The notes: generated from the sequence alone by a model not told the origin. DNA of 64,000 nucleotides from Diphasiastrum complanatum (GCA_029204225.1 CM055111.1:28974340-29038339), one strand, 5' to 3'; shown: positions 1-11,120, counted from the first letter of the stretch. Translations and numbers: made by a program.

Positions 1-7
1 GGTTGAG

Positions 8-1505
8 CTAACCAGACGAGCTTTTCACCTTGTAGTGCTTGCACCTCTGCTCCCAGATGTGTATTTTCTGCTTCGTATATCTAGAGTTGCACCTGGAGGG
101 GGGCAAGCCTTTGGTAGGCTTCAGATTGAAGCTCCTGTACCTTTGGTAAAGCATCATGAACTGCTTTGAAGAGGCTCTGAATATACTGATTAAGGTCATC
201 TTCTTTTTGCTGCAGCTTCAGGATCTCCTTGTGCCCGTCAAGCTCATATTGCTGGAGCAATTGTCAATTCTTGCTGCAGCTTCATGATTTCGGCTCGTAG
301 TTGAGTGTTGTTGGTGGCTAGTTGTAGTACCTAGTTGTCCAATGAGGTTTTGGAAACTACCGCATCCTGGATGAAAGTGCCCAAGGCTTGATAGGTCGTC
401 ATGATATCTGTGGGATCAGCCGGTACGCTTGAGTAGGGTCTTGTCGTGTGGAGGCCCCGATGACCTGTACTGTGTCATCATCATCTTCGACTAGCTTCTC
501 CGAAGATTTTGAGCCATCAGGTGGGGTGGGGTCAACATGATCTGGCGATGGTACAAATGTGGTCTATACAAATGCATCATCAAGCAACGGTTTGTCGCCC
601 TCGACAACTTTTACTGGAGAGGTGGGGGGTGTGAAAAAAGCAATAGTGACAACGGGGGTAAGGACGGATTGTCCAAACTGAAGAATGGGAGGAATAGAGG
701 AGAACTAGAGGGTGGTGTGGAGGATGGAAGGAGAGGAGGGTTGTGATGTGGCTTGGCGTGGTGGTGAAAGGTGGATGAGTTGCATCCATGCCAAGGTGTT
801 GGGAGAGAGCTGAGAGTCGGCTAGGTCGATTTGAAGTGGGGTGAATGTAGAAGCAGGGGCTATGGACGAAGCGATGGTGATGGAAGGGGTGGTAGAAGAT
901 GGAATGGAGGTAGACGGTTAGTTCGTGCAGAAGGAAGGCATGCCAATCATATGGCACTATTGTAGGGCAGAAAAATCCCAAGAAGGACTCCACAATCTGA
1001 CTGGGCAGCTTGGATTGAATGTGATCCTTGCAAAATGTTAAAACAACTAGAAAGTTGTACTCAACAGATGCGCAGCTACCTGAATTATTGGGTCAGTGAT
1101 AGCGTCTATCAAATAATCGTTGTTAGTCTGGATTGGAATCTCAGGTGCAGTCTGGGTTATGAAAGGCTTGATCAGGCCCTTGGCCTGGTGATGGGAGATT
1201 GGCTGGCGATCACCGGACATTATGTCGACGGTGACCATGGAGTCTACGTTAACCTGTACCTTGTATGTGGTACCTTGGTAGAGGAAGTGGAAACGCGACT
1301 TTTGCATGTCCCAGGTGGCATATGCGTGAAGGGCGAGGCCCATGTTAATGTCAGAGCAAAAATGCGCTGGGTAAAAACCCATTGCTTCAAGAAGTGGGCC
1401 AGTCAGGGTGTCAGAAGGCAAGGGACAGATCTGGGTGGCAGAAGATATCTCACGTTTGATGACCTACTTGGTGCCAGAGTCATCAGAAGAGGAAGAGGAA
1501 GCCAT
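8..1505 (-). pseudogene. Unidentified degenerate ORF, Ser-rich start and coiled-coil end
   Basis: I do not recognise this family. Read leftwards from an ATG at 1505, it opens with a Ser/Asp-rich start (MASSSSSDDSGTK), then about 150 residues open to 1047 except for one TAG. After a frame change the reading continues through 993-580 as a His/Pro/Thr/Ser-rich stretch, then an acidic linker near 480-560. Near 20-300 comes a Gln/Glu/Leu-rich stretch that looks like a coiled coil (for example KLQQKEDDLNQYIQSL). Several in-frame TAG codons look like former CAG. It lies immediately 3' of an Athila/Tat-like gag remnant on the same strand, so an extra ORF carried by such an element is the simplest guess. 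A decayed host or viral gene is also possible. The joined reading is my inference from coding-like texture across frameshifts. Confidence 0.4.
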
Positions 1506-1569
1506 GTTAGAAATGGTTGTTAGAATCTATTGGCTTCAATCCTTGTAAACCCCATTTCTGATACAAAGT

Positions 1570-2850
1570 AGTGGAGATCAAATTTACACCTGATCTTCCA
1601 TCTACCACTGTTGCCTCATCCTCAAATCTCTTGTGCTTGATCGGCAAGGTGATATTATGCTCTTCACTTTTCACACTGCTCTGATGTGGAGGACGTTACT
1701 TGTTTCTTCATAGCCCGCACAGTATATGGGCTCTGATGTTACTGGTTCCACTTCAGCTTTGGCCCATTCAGCCAGGAGGCTCTTGGCTTGTGGTGTAATC
1801 TGCAGTAATTCTTTAAGGGATAAACTAACATGGCTTGCTAGCAAACTTGCGAGCACTTTAGTGTGCAGATCCTCGGGCTCCACCATGTGGAAAGGTGGTT
1901 CATGATGCTGCAACTAATCGTTATGATCAGTTTGTAATGGTGAGTCTGCTTGTGGTACTGGTTCTTCAACAACAAGAGGTTTCGTAGGTATGTCTCTCGC
2001 TTGAGCTTTTTCCTCCTCTTGCACTTTCTGCACCCAGTGGCATATCTTCTGATATTGTCTTCCTTCTTTCCTCACATTTGGATATGGTCCTATAGTTGAG
2101 GGTTGATCTTCTGATACTTAAGGGGGTGGTGAGGGTGCTCCTTCCTTTCGCTTTTGTGCTCGTGTGACAGCTAATACTAGGGCGTGGAGTGTTGCTTTTC
2201 TAGTGGCATCCATGCTGGAACTGTTGTTGGTTGCACTGCAATGAGATTTAATGGTGCACCCGTTCCAGGTCTTAATGGGCAGTTCTTGTAACAGTGTCCA
2301 TAACCGCATTCTTGATAGAAGGATGTGTATTGTCCCTTGTACATAAGTCACTTTTATAAAGCTAGATTGATTTTAGCTTGATCTACACTAGTGTGAAATT
2401 GACCTTTGAGTAGAATCTTGAAAATGCATCAGCACCTTCGTTATTCAAGTTAGCAATTGACTCGAACTGCGAAACATAACTGTCAGCATCATTTGAAAAT
2501 GTCCCTTTAAAATAATTATATTTGATCTTTGAGATTGAGGTGAAACGTGGAGCAGGGCCTTCCATATTCGATTTTGGTTCAGACTCAGGTTCCGGATTAG
2601 GATCAGGATCAGGCTCTAGATTTACAACTTTAGAACCTAGTTCAGTTGCAGCAGAGGCTTCAGAAAGCGGATTTCCAAGTAGTTTTCAGGATTAAAATTT
2701 AGGAAAGGTGATTCTCCTCTTTGCAAAGATTCCTAAAGTCTTTTGAAAAATTCTTCACAAAGTCTCCGCCAATATCTTTCTAGTCGAGCAGCTCTATCTG
2801 ACATGCAATGGGGATGGAGATGGAGTTGTCAGTTTGCATCAACTTAATTT
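1570..2850 (-). pseudogene. Athila/Tat-like gag remnant (element A)
   Basis: A broken gypsy gag region. The piece ending near 2383 carries a gag-like stretch (DADSYVSQFESIANLNNEGA) preceded by an Asp/Pro/Glu-rich linker near 2575-2650. Further left, 2118-2351 and 1671-1913 match in order the zinc-knuckle region (8268-8606) and the post-knuckle region (7779-8150) of the better preserved element at 6-11.8 kb. For example, PPFHMVE and the following EELL/KELLQI-PQAKSLL segment occur in both. Similarity stops near 1570, before the protease. A tRNA-Asp type primer site just to the right fixes the 5' end of this copy. Frameshifts and stops make it non-functional. Confidence 0.7.
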
Positions 2851-2854
2851 GGCT

Positions 2855-2873
2855 ATCCCTGGCAACGATGCCA
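2855..2873 (-). other. Primer binding site, tRNA-Asp type (element A)
   Basis: The plus strand reads atccctggcaacgatgcca. This resembles the 3' end of plant tRNA-Asp (ATCCCCGGCAACGGCGCCA) with changes that are C to T or G to A. It would prime minus-strand synthesis of a retroelement oriented leftwards, which agrees with the gag remnant on its left. The LTR should begin at about 2874 to the right, but I cannot fix its far end. Confidence 0.6.
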
Positions 2874-3205
2874 AAAATTGGCATATGTTGTAATATACCA
2901 ACACAAAATTGCTATATCTATGTAGTATTTAGTTCGTTCCAAGTAATGAGTGCTAAACAATAGTTTTCCTCTATCAAATCGAAGATAAAGTGTTATGTAT
3001 GCACAATGATATCAGAGTAACTCGAATGATTAAGTTGTTAGCAAGGGTCTGTGTTATGTTCGATGCATATATGTACGAACAGACAAAAAGTTAATCTTAT
3101 TCTTGAGCTAATGTGTCCTAGACAGAAGTTCTCATTAACTAAAGTCCAGAGCATGGTTAAAGAATTGTCATGCAAAAGGCATTCAAAGACTACTTATAGA
3201 AGTTC

Positions 3206-3890
3206 CTAGAGATCTTCCTAGATGACCTTTGCATGCATGGATTAAATGATAAACATTTATCTCAACTAGAAAAAGTGCTTATACAATGCAGCAAATTTCA
3301 AATATAATTGAACCCAGAGAAATGCCAATTTTGGGTAACACATGGTCTTATCCTCGGCCATATTGTACCTAGACACGGGATAGCCATTGATCTGTCTAAG
3401 ATACGTATTATCATGGATCTTCCACCCCCTGAAACGATTCGTGGAGCTTATATGTTCATGGGACATGCCAATTACTACATGATCTTCATTTTATTTTTTG
3501 CGGATTTGGCACATCCTATCTACAAGCTGACAATTGATCCACATTGGACGGAGAAAACCTTGCAAGCTTTCCAAAAGCTGAAGGAAGTACTCATATATTC
3601 ACCAATCTTATGGCCTCCCAATTGTACAATTGAGTTTCATGTGCATACCGACGCTTCAAACTATGCTATAAGAGCAGTATTGACGTAGCCAGGTGGGTAT
3701 AAGAAAGACTTCCCTATTCGCTTCGTAGTTGACAACTCAACAATGCTGAAATCAACTATTCAATGACTGAACGAGAAGCCTTGGCAATGGTATTTGTTGT
3801 CAAGAAGTTTCGCCATTATCTTATTGCAGCCCATTTTGCATCCTACACTGATCATCAACCTTTGCTCTACCTAGTCAACAAAACCTGCAA
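3206..3890 (+). pseudogene. Athila/Tat-like RT 3' half and RNase H fragment
   Basis: The reading starts at the end of the RT palm (IFLDDLCMHG, in place of the usual Y/F-x-DD box context) and runs through LNPEKCQFWV and the thumb into RNase H (HTDASNYAIRAVL, then MTEREALAMVF, KKFRHYL and DHQPLLYLVNK). The last motifs are typical of Athila/Tat gypsy RNase H. A TAG at about 3686 replaces the Gln expected before PGGY, and the frame changes before 3763. At about 3885 the coding sense ends abruptly against RT sequence on the other strand. Non-functional fragment. Confidence 0.75.
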
Positions 3891-4540
3891 CGCATCACCT
3901 TGTAGGCATAAGTTTCCCATTCCGTGGCGAATGTTGTCTTGTGCTGATCTGCAACACTATTTTTACCTGATTGTAGCCACTAAAGCCATCTAGGAAACTG
4001 TAGGCTTATGTTCCTTCTACTCTGTCTAAAACACTTTTCGTAAATGGTAAAGGAAAATGATCCTTTTTGGTGACTGTATTCAGCGCTTTCAGGTCCACAC
4101 AAATTCGCATTTTGCCGTATTTATTGGGTACTAGGACTATTGGCGACACCCATTCAGTGTGCTCGATTTCATAGATGAAATCAGCATCTAACAACTTCTG
4201 GAACTCTTGCTTGATCAGCGATAGTAATGACTCACCTTGGGGATTGCTCCATCCACCAAGGGTATGGTATGTAGGACTACGGTTGGTGGGATACCCTTGA
4301 AATCACTATAATTCCAAGCAAAACAGTCCTTGTGTTCCACCAATAATGAGCGTTAACTGTTCTTCCACATGTATGATGTTTTCTTCTTCACCTAGCTCGG
4401 CTAGATTCATAGGTTGCATTCGCGCAGGTCCTTCAAAGACTTCTCACATAGTTGGATTCATGTTTGTTGTCTTTCTTCGGAACTGGTGCGACATTCGCTT
4501 CATGATTGCGAATATTTACATCCACCATGAGCATGACTGG
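3886..4540 (-). pseudogene. Athila/Tat-like RT 5' half and upstream pol fragment
   Basis: Reading leftwards from about 4200: HTEWVSPIVLVPNKYGKMRI, then VDLKALNTVTKKDHFPLPF, then YSFLDGFSGYNQVK, ADQHKTTFATEWE and TYAYKVMR, the finger and early palm of a gypsy RT, with frameshifts. To the right, 4200-4540 matches 6300-6910 of the other Athila/Tat-like copy in pieces. It meets the plus-strand RT/RNase H fragment at about 3885, so two halves of an RT face each other. Confidence 0.75.
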
Positions 4541-4829
4541 TCATATATTGAGTGGCTCAAGAATTCAAAAACCAAGCATTAGTGACTCATGCTTTTTTTA
4601 AATCTGATCATAAACGGCCCTTCATTCATGTTTTGAACTGTGAATCTTGAATCTCATGATTAGTGCATTTGTAATACTTACAAAACATTTTCTACTTCGA
4701 CAATGGATTCGATATTTGCTCTTGATTTTGTGTTGGCTTCTTATTCGAGACAAATTATTTCGAGCCTATAATCATCTAATGTTTAGTGCGTTTGTTTATA
4801 TATAGAGCATGCGATATTGGATTTGAAGA
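4541..4829. other. AT-rich spacer, nothing recognised
   Basis: AT-rich sequence between two retroelement fragments. I see no coding motif, terminal repeat or RNA gene here. Confidence 0.5.
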
Positions 4830-5200
4830 GTTGTCTAAGCTTCTTCGATTGTCTTCATGTAGCAACATAGTGATTACTCTTGATAAAATTAAATCTGAGT
4901 GTGTCGCTGTGATCATCACCCAGTTTTCATATGTGTAGGTGATATATTCGATAGCAATGTCATGATTGTATCTTGATCAGATCCGACAACTGCCATCTAC
5001 TACAAGAGTTTCTTAAACTGCTTAACGTGATTATGAAGCGAATCACCATTAGTCATCTTGAGTGAGAAGAATTTCCTTCTAAGATGCAATTTTGAAGTCA
5101 CATCTCTCACATCATATAGTGCACTCAGGATGTCCTTATATTGTTGGATTTATTTCTCTAATCTCGTAAATCTCATGTTAATCTCTATTCATTCATGTTG
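4830..5200 (-). pseudogene. Ty1/copia gag fragment (UBN2-like)
   Basis: Read leftwards: LSALYDVRDVTSKLHLRRKF, FSLKMTNGDSLHNHVKQFKK, then GSDQDTIMTLL. This is the order of the copia gag UBN2 region, where a short helix around 'L+NK+' is followed by 'V.+FK+L' and '.+D....LL.SLP'. Several stops interrupt it (after KKLL and after KTG). No zinc knuckle or pol sequence follows on the left, so only a gag scrap survives. Confidence 0.65.
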
Positions 5201-6019
5201 TTGCATATTTGCTCTCGTTGTCGCACAATCTACAAAAATACATAGGATTCAAAGACAGGTAACTACACGACAGTCAAACTATTGAGTCAAAATGTCGAGG
5301 CTCGAAAGAGTCGCACTCCTCGACCTATCAGACCTTGACTCAAAGTGACTCGACTCAACTAATCATTGAGTTCAACTATTGATGTGGCACCACTCAAAAT
5401 AAAGTTAGTCACTTATACTAGCCACTTCTGCTATTGTGCAACTGCCTTGACAATGAGTGCAGCTACGTCACCTTTGTCTAGATATACTAATAACCCCACT
5501 GTCACCTACCAAGTTAGTGACATCCACGCCTGCTAGCCACCTGGACGGTGACATCCACTACCTCAACCAAGATCTACACATCTCTATGACCTTTTAAATA
5601 TATCTCACAAATGTATAATAATGCTGATAACGTTAATAGTATTATTTATTCATAGACAGATGTTGTATATGCTTTTCACGCATCGATTCTTGTTTTTAGA
5701 CTGAGAGTCAGCATAAGCTCATAGTATTACAAAACTAAGATAATTTTGGAAATGCAGTTTTGTCCGTAATTATTTTTGTGCTCTAGCATCTATTGACTTG
5801 TATTTGTATACTCTTCTTTAATCGAATTGTATTGAAATTAGTATTAGTATGTATGCAATGCTTTCTTGATCGTTCTCTCTAATTTCTCTTTCTATTTTGT
5901 TTGAATTGTTTGTCTTATTTCCGCACAATTAGTCACAAGACTTTGTGTTTGCCTACGTAATCAATGCCATCAATTCTAACGACTTCGAAATTAGGATCAA
6001 GTAGGATTAGTTGAGTTTT
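5201..6019. other. Intergenic, nothing recognised
   Basis: No coding motif recognised. The stretch near 5290-5360 is rich in short 'ctcga/gactc' words, and 5500-6000 is AT-rich. It lies between copia gag and gypsy RT fragments and is probably decayed element sequence. Confidence 0.4.
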
Positions 6020-6603
6020 TCAACTCACCAATTTGATTATGCTGGTCTTGGGGTGCTATCTTCACTTGGTTGTAACTGTTGAAGTCGTCCAAAAACTGTA
6101 GGCTTCAGCCCCAGCTACTCTGTCAAGGACACTTTTCGTAAAGGGCAAATTAAAATGATCCTTTTTGGTGATTGTATTTAGTGCCTTCAGATTCACATAG
6201 ATCCGTATTTTGCCATTCTTCTTGGGTACTATAACTATCTGCGATACCCATTCAATGTGCTCAATTTTGTAAATGAAATCTGCATCTAACAGCTTCTACA
6301 ATTCCTGCTTGATCAGCTCTGTGTAGTTCGGGTTGCAGCGGTAGTAACGACTCACCTTGGGGACTGCTCCATCCACCATGGGTATAGTGTGTTGGACTAC
6401 TGTTGGTGGATGCCCTTCTAATCATTGTAATTCCAGGCAAAACAATCCTTGTACTCCACCAACAATGATCGTAGTCTTTTGAATTGTGTGGGCGCTAATT
6501 GCTCTCCCACGTATACAATCTTTTTTTCTTCACCTGGCTCGACAAGGTTCATGGATTGCATTTGCGGGCAGGTCCTTTGAAGACTTGTTCCACTGGTGCC
6601 CAA
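6020..6603 (-). pseudogene. Element B RT, finger and early palm only
   Basis: Starts with a pol linker (GEQLAPTQFKRLRSLLVEYK, DCFAWNYND), as found before RT in many plant gypsy elements. It continues as IRICVNLKALNTITKKDH, then AEAYSF, and after a one-base frame change LDDFNSYNQVKIAPQDQHN, where it stops. The catalytic 'xxDD' box is not reached. The 6,699-7,040 stretch upstream is a poorly conserved spacer between protease and RT. Confidence 0.7.
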
Positions 6604-7172
6604 CTTTGATCAGGTTCTCACTGGGCTTGCGACATCATAATTACCACGTAGTCCAAGGTATAGTTATTGAAGGTCTCAGGCATCTCGTGAATTGGTGCTC
6701 ATCGAGATTCCTCCTTCAGCATATTGATCTTAGCCTGACTGGTCATCTTTAGAGTCATTTGAGAAGAGAATGACGCTATATCAAAGTCCATCCTGATTGA
6801 CTTCAAGAAATCCAACACCTTATTTTTGCATCTTTTTGTCATATCGGTGGATTCGTCCTTGTTGTCTTTCTTCGAAACTGGTGTGACATTCGCCTCATGG
6901 TTGCGAATATCAACATCCACTGTAGTTAGAGCCTCTTCGGATAGATCACTCCATCGGATCACCTGGTTGTAGCATTGCTTCAACTGGGTTTTCTTGTTCG
7001 CAGGTGCCCTTGGTGGATCCATCCTTGAAACTTCCGCCATAGTAGATTTTTACGGTGATTGAGTTGGTACTTTCTTAATTCCATAACGATTTGGGTCTAT
7101 CTACTATAGGACCTACTCATCAATCAGCTCAGTCTCCTTGTTATAAGTCAGAGCATGTTGCCAAGAAGAGAC

Positions 7173-7736
7173 TCAATCATCGTCCACTGGGTTCTCAATA
7201 GATTTCGCTAACAGCCATGCTACATTTATCATATTCACTCCAAATGTAATCGGTGTGTCCGTGGTGTAACACTTGGGTGAAGATGTGATGGGTTCAGGAT
7301 CTGATTCGTATTGACATCCTTGGCAGTCAATTGTTGCTAATGCATCCGTCCATCTCACGACATCCGTCTCTAAATCGTAGTGACCACCCTTGGCTTGCCT
7401 TGGGCGATCTATCATGTGATCTGTCGTGGATGATCCGTCATCAGCCTTGGGTGCAAGTGGTTTCACCACCCATGTGGTTGGATCGACCTTTACAGCCTGC
7501 TCTCTATTCTCAAATGTGAGTTTTCCCGTATCCCAGTTGTGCACTACTTGTGCAGTCCTCAACCATGGTCTTCCTAGTAAAACACGGTATGTAGATGGAG
7601 ATTCAGGTATATCCATTACTACAAAGGTGATCACAAACTGCATGCCTGCTATTTTTATAGGGATATCGGCAACCACACCCTTTGGTTTTACACAGGATTG
7701 ATCCACTAGCTTGATGGCAAATCTTGCTAGCTTCAA
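7173..7736 (-). pseudogene. Element B aspartic protease region
   Basis: 187 codons open. The N-terminal part reads KLARFAIKLVDQSCVKPKGV, then ADIPIKIAG, FVITFVVMDI and YRVLLGRPWLRTAQVVHNWD, ending GKLTF. That is the second half of a retropepsin-like fold as seen in Athila/Tat elements ('LGRPWL' flap-side motif). The catalytic DTG/DSG should lie just upstream at about 7740-7770. I see SSINIDI-like text there but no clear D-S/T-G, so the active site is probably lost. In the live element the enzyme would cut the gag-pol polyprotein. The C-terminal 80 residues are an acidic linker without a recognised fold. Confidence 0.65.
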
Positions 7737-7778
7737 TAGTGGATATCAAGTTAATACTTGATCCTCCATCTACCACTA

Positions 7779-8150
7779 CTACTTGTCCTTGAATCTCTTG
7801 TATTTGATCGACAAGCTGATGTTATGTTCCTCGCTTTCCCCCGCTGCCCCGATGTGGAGGACGTTACTACTCTCTTCGTAGCCCATACAATATATGGGCT
7901 CTGGCGCTACTGGCTCTGCGTCCGCTTTGGCCCATTCAACCAGAAGGCTTTTAGCTTGTGGCACAATCCACAGTAATTCTTCGAGGGGTAAACTAACATG
8001 GCTCGTCAGTAGGCTTGTGAGCCTTTTAGTGCGTGGTCCATCGGACTCCACCATGTGAAAAGGTGGTTCATGACGATGCAATTGATTGTTCTGATCAGTG
8101 CGCAATGAGCGCATTCGTGGTTCCCGTTCGTCATCAGTGGAAGGTTCCAT
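7779..8150 (-). pseudogene. Element B linker between zinc knuckles and protease
   Basis: 123 codons open, with no known fold. It carries PPFHMVE, then LLTSHVSLPLEELLWIVPQA, then ALLVEWAKA-like text, all shared in order with the decayed copy at 1671-1913. The conservation of this block between two copies suggests it was translated as part of gag-pol. Confidence 0.5.
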
Positions 8151-8267
8151 AGGGCTGTCCTTTTCTTGCTCTTTTTCTTCTGTTGGTGCTCTCTGTACCC
8201 AGTGTCGTATCTTTTGGTACTGTCTCCTTTATTCCTTCACATTCGGATATGGCGCTAAAGTTGAGGG

Positions 8268-8610
8268 TTAGTTATCAATGACCGATGATGGTGGTGAGGG
8301 AGCCACTTCCTTCCTCTTCTGTGCTCGCGTAACGACTAACACAGGGACATGAAAATGTTGCCTTTCTGATGGCATCCCCACTGGAACTGTTGCTCGTTGT
8401 ATGGCAATGAAGTTCAATGGTGCGCTAGTCCCAGGTCTCAATGGACAATTCTTGAAACAGTGTCCATAACTGCATTCTCGACAGAAGGATGTATATTGTC
8501 GCTTGTAAGGACATTCAACAATTCTGTGTCCTTCGCCACATCCATAGCAGCCGTAATTTCTTGCCTTGAAACTGAGTTTGAGCTGCATAAGCCACAATAT
8601 ATTCATTTAT
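8268..8610 (-). pseudogene. Element B gag C-terminus with two zinc knuckles
   Basis: Two short zinc knuckles are visible: CYGCGEGHRIVEC, then CRECSYGHCFKNC about 10 residues later. Both have the spacing CX2CX3HX4C, one residue shorter than the common CX2CX4HX4C. Such knuckles bind packaged RNA in gag nucleocapsid. A Lys/Arg-rich tail (RAQKRKE) follows. The matching block in copy A is 2118-2351. Confidence 0.65.
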
Positions 8611-9134
8611 GGCAAGATCCATATACGGTTCATCTGGCCCATACCATTGTTGTTGCTACTGGCATCTCTGGTTTTGCTGCTGTTAAATTTACGTGGGCCA
8701 CTTGTTGATTGGTTGGCCCTGGTGGTGCAAGTAAGGCCATACACTATTGATTATTTGGTGCGACGTACCTCGGTGCTGCATTTGGTGCCCCTTGATGATA
8801 TGGATAAGAAGTCTGATAAGGGCTCCTTTTTTGTTGGACAATCTGGGGGTTAAATGGCAAAATCTATGAGTCAGTCTCAGATTTTGCTTTAGGACTGGGC
8901 ACTCATTCGTTGTATGGTTTTGTGTGCATACTGAACACCATACATTTTTGCGTCGAGGATACTATAGCTGGTTTTGTTCTGATAGATTTGGCGTTGCTGC
9001 TACAGCTCCTTGTAAGGCTTTCAGTTTTTGATCAAACTGCGCCGTAAGCTGCTCCATCTGTTGTTTGTGTAATTTTGTCATTTGTTCCAACAATAGGTCT
9101 TCGGATAGAGTGGAAGCATTTGATGATGACGATG

Positions 9135-9830
9135 TTATCGAGGGAGTAGGAGTATGGGTGGATGGATATTCGTCGTTTGATTCTCATTCTCTTCCCTGAT
9201 GGCATCCTCCATAGCTTCTTGCAAAGTAGCGTACTGCTCCCATCGTTTCAATTCTCTCCTGATGCTATGTGGTAGTCCTGCTAGGAACCACATGATCACC
9301 GCATGATCGGGAGTTAGGGCTGCACTGCACTCGGATCGTAGATGTTTGACCCATTCAATATAGTCCTTGACCGTTTCTCTTTTTTCCATCTTGACCTTGC
9401 TAAGCAGGATAAATGGGTCTTCTAGAACTTCTTTGGTTTAAAGTGCGTGATGAGAGCCACTTTAACCGCCTCCCAGGTGGATTTTTCTTCCTCTGACAAA
9501 TTGAAAAACCAATCTTGAGTCATCGCTAATAGTGACATGGGAAACAACATCAACTTCTCTGCAGGTGTCTGATTGTCGTAGATTTCACAAGCTTGCTTGT
9601 AGATCTGGAGGAAGCGGATGAGATTTGATGATCCGTCATATTTTGGTATCTCCACCCGAGGTGCCCTCCAGACTTCTTGCAAGGGAGCGACAGGTACGGG
9701 TTGACCCATTGGATCCATTGGCACTGGTTCCGGTTTTGCTTCTTGTTGCGCAGCTGTTAATCTGGGAAGGTGTGGTGCTTGATTCTATGTCCTTCTTGCT
9801 ACTGATCATCTAGATCTTAGATTCATCCGA
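9135..9830 (-). pseudogene. Element B gag capsid region
   Basis: Two overlapping frames make a retrotransposon gag capsid. The first (9724-9422) holds RVEIPKYDGSSNLIRFLQIY, then TPAEKLMLFPMSLLAMTQDW and TWEAVKVALITHFKPKKF. After a frameshift the second (9389-9135) reads ETVKDYIEWVKHLRSEC, FLAGLPHSIRRELKRW and EAMEDAIREEN. The W-x(about 15)-hydrophobic-F spacing and 'GLP..IR.E' are gag signatures. The frameshift at about 9400 disables it. Confidence 0.75.
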
Positions 9831-9849
9831 TGGTGGGGTCCAAGATAGT

Positions 9850-11101
9850 TGGATCTTGCTTGTACAATGGGATGCACTCTGGATCTTAAGGATCTGATTA
9901 ATCTAATTGGCTGGAAGTGAAAATCAGGCCCTTACGGTGGTTTTCCTTGATAACTTTTTACTCCTTGCACTGATTGGCCTGAGATTTTGACAGTAGCTGG
10001 ATCTGGTGCAGATCTTTCCACTGATCTAGTCTACGATGGTTCTCTGGTGCGAGGGTTGGCTGTGTGAGGGATCTTTAGCTGTTTTGCAGACAAAAAAAAC
10101 TTGATATCTCTCAGATCATTGGGAAGTAATTCTCGCAAGGATGACAGGAGCTGAATCTGGCCTGGATCTAACTCTAAAAATCTGTGCGAGAGTTAACTCT
10201 CACATAAGGTGAAAGTTTCACTGTTTGCGAGGCTTCAAAAAAACTAATTTGGCTTGATCTTCACCAATACTCTCAGTACTAACTCTCGCAGGCTTCATCA
10301 CTAATGGGAATTGACATTCTGGATCAATTGAAATGGTTTGTGAGAGTTCTCTCTTGAAGGATTTGCTGGATCTTCACTTTTTAGTGATTTTTTAGCACTT
10401 AAACCCAAATTTCTACTCACTGGAATCAAACTAACTCTCGCAGACTCTTCTGTGTCCTAGTCTCACTGAGATGGAACTTCAGAATTCTCTACGAGGGTTC
10501 TTGCTCACTAGAACTGAAAATTTTAGTGTCTGCGAGGGTTCTTTGGTATTTTCCCACCTTTTTTCCACTGGGAATTCTCGCACAAGCACTTAGACAGTGA
10601 ACTAACTCTCGCAAGCTTTTTGGTGTCCTGGTCTCACTGAGATGGAACTTCAGAGGGCTTTGCGAGAGTTCTTATGAAGATTTGAATTTTTTTGGTCTTA
10701 TTTTTATGATTTTTTCTCTAATTTTTGCAATTTGCTTGGAGTTAACTCTCGCAGGCTTCTATGCAGGTTTGGGACAGTACCCTAGAGCTGCTGCCAGTCA
10801 TGCGAGGGTTATCTCTCACTGGTTTTGGAGAAAACAAAATCTGGTGAAAATTTTGGCTCTTTTTTCCTCCAAAAGGCAGATTGGTGTGTTTTTTGGGTTT
10901 TCTCAGGTTTTGGTTTAAGTGTCAAGCCCTTAGATACTGTTCAGGGTCTCCTCTACCCTCTCACACCTCCTCCGCTAGCTGTGAACAGTCCAAACACAAA
11001 AAAATACAGAAAACTAACTCTAAACACCCAAAAATTCACCTAAAACTACTCCAAAAAGCAAGAAATAGCTAAAATGCAGCTATACTAGTTAGTGGAAACC
11101 T
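9850..11101 (-). other. Element B leader (untranslated region)
   Basis: 1.25 kb between the primer site and gag with no coding texture. It contains a short motif (tctcgca or its complement) repeated in both orientations at 10,030-10,830, and one phrase (ctcactgagatggaacttcag) repeated at about 10,461 and 10,634. Long leaders are usual in Athila/Tat elements. Confidence 0.5.
10030..10830. repeat. Dispersed TCTCGCA / TGCGAG(A/G) motif array
   Basis: About six copies of (a)ctctcgca or attctcgca, near 10,131, 10,283, 10,434, 10,573, 10,605 and 10,745. About six or seven complements (tgcgagag or tgcgaggg) lie near 10,040, 10,181, 10,218, 10,531, 10,661 and 10,801. Copies are embedded in otherwise dissimilar sequence. 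Positions were read by eye and may be off by a few bases. Confidence 0.6.
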
Positions 11102-11120
11102 ATCTCCGACAACGGCGCCA
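11102..11120 (-). other. Primer binding site, tRNA-Asp type (element B)
   Basis: The plus strand atctccgacaacggcgcca matches the tRNA-Asp 3' end (ATCCCCGGCAACGGCGCCA) at all but two positions. One base separates it from the LTR end (tgtaggg on plus), as expected for a minus-strand element. Confidence 0.75.

Noticed and set aside
580-993. Host His/Pro-rich protein gene
   Set aside because: It is one piece of the larger decayed reading at 8-1505 and has no splice sites or independent start context.
11102-11120. tRNA-Asp gene fragment
   Set aside because: It matches only the tRNA 3' end and abuts an LTR, so it is a primer binding site.
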